Below, piece after piece: positions 1-7,351 of a DNA stretch of 11,303 nt; position 1 is the first letter of the stretch, and each line of letters opens with the position of its first letter. A model generated the notes under the pieces. It worked only from the letters and a program-made list of their open reading frames with translations. It made no database searches and had not been told where the DNA came from. The stretch comes from Chloroflexota bacterium. Its GTDB lineage: Bacteria > Chloroflexota > Anaerolineae > Anaerolineales > Anaerolineaceae. The stretch lies in assembly GCA_023434145.1 (NCBI GenBank), contig JAEYTI010000016.1, forward strand, positions 1 through 11,303. The letters are read 5' to 3'. A program made the position numbers and the translations under genes.

Positions 1-232
1 TGCCCGGCTGGTACGCAAATAGGATCTGGAGGAGAAGGTCAAAGTCGATTTCGCCATGGCGCAAGGTGTCGAAGATGGTGCTGAATTTCCGCCGAAACGG
101 AGTTTCTTCACTGAGCGCGACCGGTGATTCAACATGACCAGCAACGGTCAGCGCATCGACCAAATCTAAAATCGCATCGGCGCGCTTGCGCATACTTTGG
201 TATACTTTTTCTCGGAATTGTTGGGTTTGCAT
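1..232 (-). CDS. Transposase, N-terminal part (runs off left edge)
   Basis: Read on the minus strand from an ATG at 232, this gives 77 codons that stay open to the window edge. The product starts MQTQQFREKVYQSMRKRADA and contains a DLVDALTVAGHVESP stretch followed by ETPFRRKFSTIFDTL. A basic N-terminus, an 'AxLDLxDAL' helix and an 'S-x-xLSxxxxFRRxxSxxxD' block resemble the start of a family of DDE transposases common in Chloroflexota and cyanobacteria. That assignment is from memory of the family, not from a search. The catalytic domain lies outside the window, so activity cannot be judged. The next gene to the right is on the opposite strand, more than 600 bases away. An unrelated DNA-binding protein remains possible. 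Confidence 0.65.
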   Translation of the reverse strand, partial: MQTQQFREKVYQSMRKRADAILDLVDALTVAGHVESPVALSEETPFRRKFSTIFDTLRHGEIDFDLLLQILFAYQPG

Positions 233-393
233 GTTCTTGACCGATTATGCTTTTACCAGCAATTCCACTTTTTGTTAAGGTGCTATTTTGACGCTCCAAC
301 TCTAAAGTCAAGTTAGTAAGCATACGACTTACACTATCATTATTAATCCTTTTTCCCTATCAAGATTATTAAGTCAATCAATTTTTTTTTCAC

Positions 394-399
394 TATAAT
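394..399 (+). promoter_or_regulatory. Candidate -10 box (TATAAT)
   Basis: A perfect TATAAT sits just after a run of nine or more T in the most AT-rich part of the window. The -35 region is poor: TTAAGT at 369-374 is 19 bases away. It could drive transcription toward the operon that starts at 878, but the leader would be about 470 bases long. The hexamer alone is weak evidence in AT-rich DNA. Confidence 0.25.
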
Positions 400-460
400 A
401 GTAGTACCAATATTTTGATCAAACAAACAGGATACTTCTGTTATAGAGGACGGTAAAGGT

Positions 461-491
461 GCTTTCTAATGTCATGTAAGCACATGAAAGC
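461..491. repeat. Short inverted repeat
   Basis: GCTTTC (461-466) and GAAAGC (486-491) are perfect complements, and the inner ATGT (469-472) and ACAT (482-485) extend the stem across a two-base bulge. No T tract follows, so it is not a typical terminator. It could be an operator-like site or an RNA hairpin in the leader of the downstream operon, or chance. Confidence 0.3.
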
Positions 492-877
492 GAACTGCTA
501 TTTTTATAGCCACAGATAGAACTGCCAGATATGAAGGGGGTGTCAAGTTGGCCGAGTACAAGATCCAAAAACTTGCCTAATTCTGGGGGAAATAAGGGCA
601 TGGATCACAGGGGCACTACACATGTGGATGGCGGCGATGATTTCGGCGATAAACGCCAGTTTTGTACCGATTACAACCCCACACCCTATCACGCAGACAA
701 CCGCTTCGCATCGATCTTTACACGATGCCCTGGCGCAAAAAATCTCGGATCGCCCGCCTGGAGCATGGAGACCAAAACGGTCCCCGCGGATACGATTTTT
801 TCCTGCCTGGTGTTGCCCGTCTTTCGAAGCCGAGCGAGTTGGGGTAACGGACCAAGTGATAAGAAAGGATTCATCCC

Positions 878-1900
878 ATGAATTGTACAAAATGCGGTCA
901 GAATCTTCCTGAAGGCAGTCGCTTTTGCGAGCACTGCGGCGCGCCGGTTCGCGTGGATCTTCCGAAAAGTGAAGTTGGTCACCAACCATCCCATCAGCAG
1001 GGCAGCTCTGGCGATGCAATCGGTAGAGGCGGCGTACGGAGAGAAGTAATTTTAGGGAACCAACCGGAAGCAAAAAATACTGCAAAACCCTGGGTTTGGA
1101 TCATTGGCGTTGTTCTGATCGTTCTCAGTTGTTGTTGTATTGCCGTTATTGGCGGTGGCTGGATCTACCTGCGCGATCAGGACATGGCCTGGCAGGAAGT
1201 GCTTCCCAGTGGTTTGGAGGCAACCACCATCGTTCCTGAAGTTTCTGCAACCACCCCTGTCCCGGAAGAAGCGGGGCAGCCTATCCCGCAAGTTGAAACA
1301 GAGGAACTGCAAAACGAACTTTCACAGGAATACATTCTGGCTGTAACCAGTTCAGGAATATGGGCGGTAAATGAGCAAACCCATGAAGCCGCACAAATCA
1401 GCCAGGCTCCGTTGGATGCTCCCTGGGAAGTTCAAGAAGGGTTGTCTCCAGACAGGAAATTCTTTGCGTATATTACCGGGTATGGCGGAGCATCCGTGAA
1501 TCCGATGCTGATTGTGCTGGATATAGAAAATCTAACCGCCATTCTGCAGTTGGAACTTACCGGTCCGCTCGTCCAACCAGGCATAGAGGAGACCCATGGC
1601 GACCCGGGTTTTGAAGCATCTCGCGCGATGCAGTTTGGAAGTAACCTTGCCTGGTCTCCGGATGCGACGCGCTTAGCTTTTGTTGCCGCTCGCGATGACG
1701 AAAGCGCCGATGTCTATCTTTTTGATCGTTCTGACAATTCGGTTACTCGCCTGACAGACGAAGCCGGTCACGCCGCTAATTTGCATTGGTCGCCTGGCGG
1801 GCAATTGCTCCAGTATTTGAGCATCCATACCTTTGGCACTGGGGCAGGTGCTGTGATGGAGGGCTTATGGGCTTACGATTTCCAAAATCACCAGGCCTAA
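878..1900 (+). CDS. Zinc-ribbon, single-TM, beta-propeller protein (N-terminal portion, cut by in-frame TAA)
   Basis: The 340-residue product begins with a zinc ribbon (Cys3-x2-Cys6, Cys17-x2-Cys20, in MNCTKCG...RFCEHCG). A polar linker and one strong transmembrane helix (about residues 72-97, with a Cys-Cys-Cys triplet) follow. After the helix come Pro/Glu-rich residues and a beta-rich domain with PD40/WD40-like blades, for example NLAWSPDATRLAFV and NLHWSPGGQLLQYL. The simple topology puts the zinc ribbon in the cytoplasm and the propeller outside. The ATG at 878 is chosen because it gives a canonical zinc-ribbon N-terminus and has AAAGGA about ten bases upstream. The frame ends at a TAA (1898-1900) and continues in the same frame immediately afterward with more propeller sequence, so the gene is probably one ORF of about 577 residues interrupted by one nonsense codon. 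It is the first gene of the likely five-gene operon. The exact function is unknown. Confidence 0.8.
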   Translation: MNCTKCGQNLPEGSRFCEHCGAPVRVDLPKSEVGHQPSHQQGSSGDAIGRGGVRREVILGNQPEAKNTAKPWVWIIGVVLIVLSCCCIAVIGGGWIYLRDQDMAWQEVLPSGLEATTIVPEVSATTPVPEEAGQPIPQVETEELQNELSQEYILAVTSSGIWAVNEQTHEAAQISQAPLDAPWEVQEGLSPDRKFFAYITGYGGASVNPMLIVLDIENLTAILQLELTGPLVQPGIEETHGDPGFEASRAMQFGSNLAWSPDATRLAFVAARDDESADVYLFDRSDNSVTRLTDEAGHAANLHWSPGGQLLQYLSIHTFGTGAGAVMEGLWAYDFQNHQA

Positions 1901-2611
1901 CTCCTGGAAACATTGGAAAGCAACGGCGAAGAATTCCTTGGCTGGACGGATAACAGCCACTTTTTGATGGCTAGCTGGAGCCCCATATGCGAATCGTATA
2001 ACCTGCGGTTGGTGAATGCAGGCAGATTATTGAGCCAGGTAATTGTTGATGGTTGCTTTACTGGGATCGCCTACGATTCCGTCCAAAAACATGGCCTGTT
2101 CGCCGTCACGGAATTTAACACCGAGAATTGCAGTTGCGGACAACCTCTGGATGCTGGCTTAATGTTGTTTGGTGAAGGTGTCGGATATCCAGTCGCTGGT
2201 GAATTCGGGTACAAGAAATTTGAACTGTTGAACGCTTATACCGTCAGGTTCATTCCTCAGGGGAATCTTTTCCTCATTTTTGGAGATGATGGTCAGCCGT
2301 TCATCTTCAACGATCAATTATCCAATATGGATATCCCAGCGGAGGTATCTGGATTAGCTCCTTACGCATCACCCACCGGAGACAATTGGGCATGGTCTTC
2401 GCATGCCCAAAGCGGCCTATGGATTACAGAACGGAATATGAACCCGGTTGAATTGTCGGCCCTTTTCAGCGGTGTGCCGCTGTGGAGCCCGGATGGACAA
2501 ACGATCTACTTCTACGAATTCAATCGGCTTTTCTCAGCAAGTGCCCCTCAATTTGATACAGGAACACTGGTGGTGGAAGTACCCGGGGATATTCTAGGCC
2601 TGGTTCGATAA
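1901..2611 (+). pseudogene. C-terminal propeller portion separated by an in-frame stop
   Basis: This reads in exactly the same frame as the preceding 878 ORF, directly after its TAA, for 236 codons before the TAA at 2609-2611. The sequence continues the propeller theme (GLWITERNMN, PLWSPDGQTIYFYEFNRL near the end), with beta-strand-like alternation throughout. Possible internal starts (TTG at 1913, ATG at 1967) have no good Shine-Dalgarno sequence, so independent translation is doubtful. I read it as the rest of the same gene, lost by a point mutation to TAA (for example from CAA or AAA), or preserved by readthrough, or produced by a sequencing error. No frameshift or further stop is seen, which suggests the change is recent or an artefact. 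Confidence 0.7.
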
Positions 2612-2675
2612 CCGTCTCTTTTTGGGGATATTCTGCAAGAGAAACAAACCAAGCAGCATGAAAGGGGTTATTACG

Positions 2676-3407
2676 ATGATTTGTCCAAAATGCGGTCAAC
2701 AATCTCCTGAAGACAGCCGCTTTTGCGAACACTGCGGCGCGCCTATGGCTGAAGCGCCTCCGAATATTGAGCTCCACCCGCATTCTCATCAGCAGGTAAG
2801 CCCCGGTGTGATCATGGGCGAGGACGGCATTCTGCGGTGGGTATATGAAATGAATATGTGGAAAAACCCAACCCTGGTGATCACCGTCTGGAAGGTGCTC
2901 CTGCTGGCAGCTTTAGCGCCGGCTCTTTTAATCTTTTTCCTGACCCTGGAAGATGGCATCGGTTCCGCACTTCTTGCATTTGTTCAAATCATGGGGGGTG
3001 TCGCTGCGGTTGTCACTGTGCTGATGCTGTTTGCCTATCCGCTGGTGGCCGTCCTCAACGGGGGTAAATACTGCGTCATGTTTGAGATGGACGATGCGGG
3101 TGTCAAGCATATCCAGATGCAAAACCAATTCCAAAAAAGCCAGGTTCTGGCGTTCGCTGTCACCCTGGCGGGGGCGATGACGGGAAATATGCAGGTTGCG
3201 GGGGCCGGCATGCTGGCTGGATCAAAGCAAAGCGCTTTGAGCCGTTTTGAAAACGTACGATCCATTACCGTACATGAAATACGGCATGTCATCTATGTCA
3301 ACGAGAAAGTGTCTCATAACCAAGTATATGCCGATTCTGCTGACTTTGCATTTGTGAGGGATGCGATCATCAACCGCTGTAAGAAAGCCAAAGTGACCTA
3401 CAAGTAA
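2676..3407 (+). CDS. Zinc-ribbon membrane protein with two TM helices
   Basis: The product has 243 residues. It starts with a zinc ribbon (Cys3, Cys6, Cys17, Cys20; MICPKCGQQ...RFCEHCG) nearly identical to that of the 878 gene. A linker containing HSHQQ follows, then two hydrophobic helices (about 66-90 and 97-124). The C-terminal region of about 115 residues has mixed strands and helices, possibly a PH-like cytoplasmic domain, including a small-residue stretch (AVTLAGAMTG, VAGAGMLAGS) at about 161-183. Both termini are probably cytoplasmic. The ATG at 2676 is preferred over 2658 because AAAGGGG lies eight bases upstream and the zinc ribbon then starts at residue 2, as in the paralogue. It lies 64 bases after the previous stop. 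The family is not identified; homologues would simply be called zinc-ribbon domain-containing protein. Confidence 0.85.
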   Translation: MICPKCGQQSPEDSRFCEHCGAPMAEAPPNIELHPHSHQQVSPGVIMGEDGILRWVYEMNMWKNPTLVITVWKVLLLAALAPALLIFFLTLEDGIGSALLAFVQIMGGVAAVVTVLMLFAYPLVAVLNGGKYCVMFEMDDAGVKHIQMQNQFQKSQVLAFAVTLAGAMTGNMQVAGAGMLAGSKQSALSRFENVRSITVHEIRHVIYVNEKVSHNQVYADSADFAFVRDAIINRCKKAKVTYK

Positions 3408-3482
3408 AGGGCAATGCACGGTTGGGTAGAGACAGAAAATGATCTCCACCGTATTCGGAAAGGCATGTGAATAAGGATAACG

Positions 3483-4202
3483 ATGGCCCAACAACCGATG
3501 ACGATAAACCAGATGCTGCAGGCTCACCGGCAGTTAACCGCCGACTTTCAGGCCAACCGGATTGACCAGGCCAGTTACACGGCTGCGCTTACCTGCCTGA
3601 AGGCACTGGATGCAGAGAAGCGCTGGTGGTCCTGCACGCCGGAAGGCACATTTGTGTGGTATGACGGCAGCCGCTGGATTCCTGGGCATCCGCCAGTCAG
3701 TCCGGCCCAGCCAGTCGTTCCGGCGCGCCCGCCAGTTGGTCCGGCCCAACCGGGAAGAGCCGCGCCCGCCGCGGCAGGCGGCAGCCATGCGGCTGCGCCC
3801 CGGCTGAAGGGCTGGCGAAAATTAGCCTCCACCCCCATTCTGGCGATCCTGCCAGGGGCGGTGGTCGGCGGCATCTGGTTCTTGTACACCCTCTTGCAGT
3901 TGATCCTGGGAGGAATGGAGGGCGTAGACTTTCTCACGCCGGCCATTCTTACCATTGTGCCGCTGCTGTTGTGGCTGCTGCGCAAACCGTTAGACAGCCT
4001 GCTGCGCCCGCTGCAAAAATTTCAGGCTTCTTTTCCCTTTGCGCTTCGCCTGGGGATCGCCCTGGCAGTGCCCATGCTGACCGGCTGCGGATGTTCCCTG
4101 ATATCCACAACCGGCTTTTCGGCGGTGCACTTCACCGCGTTGATCAGCACGCTGTTTGGCTATCTTCTACTGCATACCTCGGGAACCAAGAAATTCCAAT
4201 AA
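3483..4202 (+). CDS. WW-like/proline-rich multi-TM membrane protein
   Basis: The product has 239 residues. Residues 8-45 form a short helical region resembling SHOCT-type oligomerisation segments (QANRIDQASYTAALTCLKAL). A compact aromatic motif follows at about 48-68, with Trp-Trp, then G-T-F-x-W-Y-D-G-S-R-W-I-P-G, reminiscent of DUF2510/WW-like motifs. A proline-rich linker (about 69-90) contains a 13-residue repeat. Four hydrophobic segments follow (about 117-142, 150-166, 186-208, 214-231), with an unusual GCGCS cysteine pair in the third. The start at 3483 has AAGGA about six bases upstream. It lies 75 bases after the preceding gene and 74 bases before the next, on the same strand, so co-transcription is likely. 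It probably sits in the membrane with its N-terminal motif in the cytoplasm. No enzymatic motif is seen, so a structural or interaction role is the best guess. Confidence 0.8.
   Translation: MAQQPMTINQMLQAHRQLTADFQANRIDQASYTAALTCLKALDAEKRWWSCTPEGTFVWYDGSRWIPGHPPVSPAQPVVPARPPVGPAQPGRAAPAAAGGSHAAAPRLKGWRKLASTPILAILPGAVVGGIWFLYTLLQLILGGMEGVDFLTPAILTIVPLLLWLLRKPLDSLLRPLQKFQASFPFALRLGIALAVPMLTGCGCSLISTTGFSAVHFTALISTLFGYLLLHTSGTKKFQ
3691..3751 (+). repeat. Direct repeat in the proline-rich linker
   Basis: Two 22-base copies starting at 3691 and 3730 (period 39 bases) differ at only a few positions and encode PPVSPAQP and PPVGPAQP. The 39-base period keeps the frame (13 residues), so copy number can change without breaking the gene. 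It fits slippage or duplication within a flexible linker. Confidence 0.6.
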
Positions 4203-4276
4203 AACGCTATCTTCGCTGCGGATGCGCGCGCTGAAAATGCGCCCGGTGAAAAAGGGTTTGGGGAGGCGGTATCGTG

Positions 4277-7200
4277 ATGAAGAATAAATCCTGGCACAAC
4301 TGCACCTGGATGATCCTATGTATCGCAAGCCTGTTCATGGTCATGCCAGCCGGTGGAACGGCACAGGCACAAGATGACAGTGGATACTGGGAACTGATTT
4401 CGGTGGATGTCTACGAACGGCCTGCTGAGGGTTACAGCACATTCCGTATAAGCCGCGGCAGCGGAACCTTTAATGCCGCGTCAGAAGGAGACAGCTTTCA
4501 AGCATCCATGAACTGGACAGAACCCGGACAGCGCTATGCTGCCGGGCAGAACATCGAACTCACCATCAGCGCTAACATCGATGAATACAACTGGTACGAT
4601 GATGAACCGGGCTACATCCATCAAGGCCTCAATTATCTCGGAGCAGATATCTATGCCAGGATCGACGCACCCGGTGTCGGTTATTCCGGCGTAACCCGAG
4701 AAGCAATTTATTTAACCGACCCTCAGGGTGAGCATAATGCCCAGGTGAAAACCGACTATGGCAAGATTGCCATTGGCAGCCAGACGCTGAATGTTTCTGC
4801 CGCGTTCCCATCGGGAGGAAGCGACGGCGACAAAAAAAGCATCTATATTAAATGCACCGCCGGAATGAACACCTACAATTATCGCTGGGTGGAGAACAGC
4901 AGCGCCGGGCTCGCGCCGGTACAAGAAAATGAAGAACCAGAGTCGGGAACGGAGTGGGAACCGATCGCACCCACCGCGATGCCAGAACCCGGTGGGTTAC
5001 CTGTAGCGCGGGTCATCGTCGTGGTGGGCGTCGCCATTGCCGGAACAATGAGCGCCATTGCGGCCGAACTGGCCAATAAGGCCGCGCAGGCAGCCGCATC
5101 CGGCAAGGAGGAACCACCCGCCGAAGAGATCGTATATGTGTTGAACCCATCGCATAAACGTTTCGACCTGGAGCTTGGCAGGCCGGTCACATTAACGGTC
5201 AATGGATATCGGGTAACCCAGGGCGGGTACCAGAGCGAACCAGGCGCGCTGATCTCCATCAGTTTACCGCCGGAGTTGGCAGAATTCATCCAACTTCAGA
5301 CGACAGGTTCCAGCGGGCAGGTTACCTGCGTCATCACCCTGTTAAAAATACCATCCGCTTCTATGGCAACCCTGGATATCCAGGGTGTATTTCCGCATGG
5401 CAAAGCCAGCGCGCAAGTCCAGTTGGCGTTCAAAATGGAATTTGCGATTTATCCGGTGCGTTCTCCAAATATTACGTACCACGAGAAAGAAAAACGCTGG
5501 CTGGCCCCCGAACTGGTCGCCTGTTTCCGCGATCCGGTGCAGGAGACACCGGTCAGGGTCGGATTTTATTATGGCTTTACGGATCCGCCACTGACATTTG
5601 AACCGGATATTCTGGAGGTAAATGAGGGTTACTCCTCGGATGACGGCCTGACCTATAACTTTAAGCTGAATGTGCGCGCTGGAATTGACCTGGAGGATTA
5701 TTTTGGCGCAGACTTGACCGATGACAACGGCAGGGTGACGGTGAACGTGGTGGTGAAGGACGAAAAGGGGGCATCGTACACGGCAAAAACAGCGCTTCAG
5801 GTATCGCCACAGCTGCGGTTGGTGGCCTACAGTTACAATCAAAACGTCAAAACGCGCGGGCTGCGTGCCAGCCCGTATGAGGGATTGGAACTCGACGATA
5901 TGGAATTCATCGCCGACGGCATCGATCAGCTCCCGCTGGTACTTTTCTTCATCCGCAGCGATAAAGAGGTTGCCAGCGGCAGCGAGGCCGAGGCCGTGAT
6001 GGATATTGTCGATGTGCAAAAAATAGACTGGGTCACAACAACATCTTATGAAGAACCGGCGGTCAACGCAGCCAACACCGGCGGCGGCTTTTTTGCCTAT
6101 AATCTCAGCTCCAGCGGGTTAATAGCCGCGGACAAGGATACCGTCAACGGGGAATACTGCCTGGAAGTGGATGCCCGAATTCGCCCCGGCGGCCCGAAGA
6201 ACTATTCCTTTGAGGGGAATTCCCTGCGGTTTGCGGTAAAGCCACAGTTTACACTGCTGCGCTTGTGGGTGGTGCCGGGCGAGAAGCGCAGCACTTCGGA
6301 GGCAATTGCCTACGCCAAACTGCTGCCCTGCCATAAACCGTTCACCGGGCTGAAACTAACCTTGGACACTTCGGGCGGGGGCGGTGCGGTGATCAATATG
6401 AGCGATGGGGTCGAAAAAGTGACCCAAACAAAGGATGCGCCGACGGGTGGCATCCGTTTCAAGATGGTCAAAGGAACGGCGCGCTGGATCCTGACCTATT
6501 CATGGTTGACGTGGAGCAACCTGCCTCAGGCGCAGTTCCAGGTTACCTGTATGGGGCCAAGCGATACGTTTGGCAATTGCGTTACTGCCAGCGATTCGTT
6601 TGATGTCAACGCCAATGTATTGAATATGTTGAGCGATTTGCTCAGCGACGCCGATATCCAGGCGAAGTTGAACAACCCGTATTTCAACGATTCTTCTCTG
6701 CCGTACTGCCTGCGCGGCCCGATGTGGAATATTTACCAGAAATTGGATACCAATCGGCCGTATGTATGCCACCAGATGCGCTCGGACATCATCGATTTCC
6801 TGCAGAAGCGCCGCAACTATCGCGGTGAAGGAGACCTAGATGCACGCCTGGCATCCATGCGCGGCATGAACGGCATCGAGTACGAAAAATATTACGTGTG
6901 GAGCGTGCATGTCTGGGCGGGTTTTTTCCTTTCCGGCAATAGCTCTGGTGATTACAAAGCCCTGGACCCCTGGTGGGAACAGCGCTGGGATGATCCATCC
7001 TTTAACAAGCCGGAGAATCTGATGACCACCTACGGCGAGGCCTGGTACCTGTCGAAAATGACCGCCGCGGTGGGGGTAATTGTCACTGCGGCCGTGGCCG
7101 CCCTGGCCGCGATCGGGGTGGCCGTTTCGGCGGTGGCCATGGCCACGCTGATCAAAGGACTTCTCATGGGGCTGAAGGTGACGGTTGCCCTGCAAGCGGC

Positions 7201-7351
7201 TGGCCTGACAAATATTGGCTTTTCGAGCTACTTTGATTATGATACGCTAGCCTTTGAAGATGGCAGCCTGCCGCAGTTCCCCCAAAATTGGCTGGTCGAA
7301 TTTATCCAGCGGCTTGATCAGCAAGATTTAAACGAATGGAGGAAGTCATGA
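4277..7351 (+). CDS. Large exported beta-rich protein with possible Cys-His-Asp domain
   Basis: The product has about 1024 residues. A signal peptide (about 1-31, ending TAQAQ) is followed by a beta-rich domain (about 33-207), a Pro/Glu linker and a hydrophobic segment (about 242-264, VARVIVVVGVAIAGTMSAIA). A long strand-rich region (about 285-780) looks like several Ig/PKD-like modules, with phrases such as GRVTVNVVVKDEKG. The domain near the C-terminus has PYVCHQMRSDIIDFL, then SVHVWAGFF, then KALDPWW. Cys831, His878 and Asp897 are in the order of a papain-like or transglutaminase-like triad. A very hydrophobic Ala/Val/Gly segment (about 930-975) precedes a polar tail. The ATG at 4277 is preceded by GGAGG; the GTG at 4274 is an equally spaced alternative adding one residue. 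The stop overlaps the next start by 4 bases. No characterised family was recognised. It is the largest and probably central component of the locus. Confidence 0.85.
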   Translation: MKNKSWHNCTWMILCIASLFMVMPAGGTAQAQDDSGYWELISVDVYERPAEGYSTFRISRGSGTFNAASEGDSFQASMNWTEPGQRYAAGQNIELTISANIDEYNWYDDEPGYIHQGLNYLGADIYARIDAPGVGYSGVTREAIYLTDPQGEHNAQVKTDYGKIAIGSQTLNVSAAFPSGGSDGDKKSIYIKCTAGMNTYNYRWVENSSAGLAPVQENEEPESGTEWEPIAPTAMPEPGGLPVARVIVVVGVAIAGTMSAIAAELANKAAQAAASGKEEPPAEEIVYVLNPSHKRFDLELGRPVTLTVNGYRVTQGGYQSEPGALISISLPPELAEFIQLQTTGSSGQVTCVITLLKIPSASMATLDIQGVFPHGKASAQVQLAFKMEFAIYPVRSPNITYHEKEKRWLAPELVACFRDPVQETPVRVGFYYGFTDPPLTFEPDILEVNEGYSSDDGLTYNFKLNVRAGIDLEDYFGADLTDDNGRVTVNVVVKDEKGASYTAKTALQVSPQLRLVAYSYNQNVKTRGLRASPYEGLELDDMEFIADGIDQLPLVLFFIRSDKEVASGSEAEAVMDIVDVQKIDWVTTTSYEEPAVNAANTGGGFFAYNLSSSGLIAADKDTVNGEYCLEVDARIRPGGPKNYSFEGNSLRFAVKPQFTLLRLWVVPGEKRSTSEAIAYAKLLPCHKPFTGLKLTLDTSGGGGAVINMSDGVEKVTQTKDAPTGGIRFKMVKGTARWILTYSWLTWSNLPQAQFQVTCMGPSDTFGNCVTASDSFDVNANVLNMLSDLLSDADIQAKLNNPYFNDSSLPYCLRGPMWNIYQKLDTNRPYVCHQMRSDIIDFLQKRRNYRGEGDLDARLASMRGMNGIEYEKYYVWSVHVWAGFFLSGNSSGDYKALDPWWEQRWDDPSFNKPENLMTTYGEAWYLSKMTAAVGVIVTAAVAALAAIGVAVSAVAMATLIKGLLMGLKVTVALQAAGLTNIGFSSYFDYDTLAFEDGSLPQFPQNWLVEFIQRLDQQDLNEWRKS

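Larger units (their letters stand above)
233..877. other. Gene-poor interval before the zinc-ribbon operon
   Basis: No convincing gene is seen. The first part (about 330-430) is very AT-rich with long T runs, as expected of a promoter region. From about 530 to 877 several frames are open on both strands, but none starts with a good ribosome binding site or gives a recognisable domain. The hydrophobic stretch read on the minus strand near 560-700 resembles a membrane segment but cannot be assigned. This part may be decayed coding sequence. Confidence 0.4.

Noticed and set aside
531..881. 116-residue plus-strand open frame overlapping the start of the zinc-ribbon gene
   Set aside because: No ribosome binding site, low-complexity non-protein-like composition, and overlap with the start region of the well supported 878 gene.
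543..1085. 180-residue minus-strand open frame
   Set aside because: Half of it is antisense to the zinc-ribbon/TM coding sequence; no start signal and no recognisable domain. The hydrophobic tail alone is not enough.
2615..2642. TCTCTT / AAGAGA inverted repeat after the propeller gene as a terminator
   Set aside because: Only six weak base pairs with a 16-base loop and no T tract after the second arm; it also sits within the likely operon.
5342..6019. 225-residue minus-strand open frame
   Set aside because: It lies wholly antisense within the large exported protein, whose plus-strand frame is continuous and domain-like; a shadow frame.
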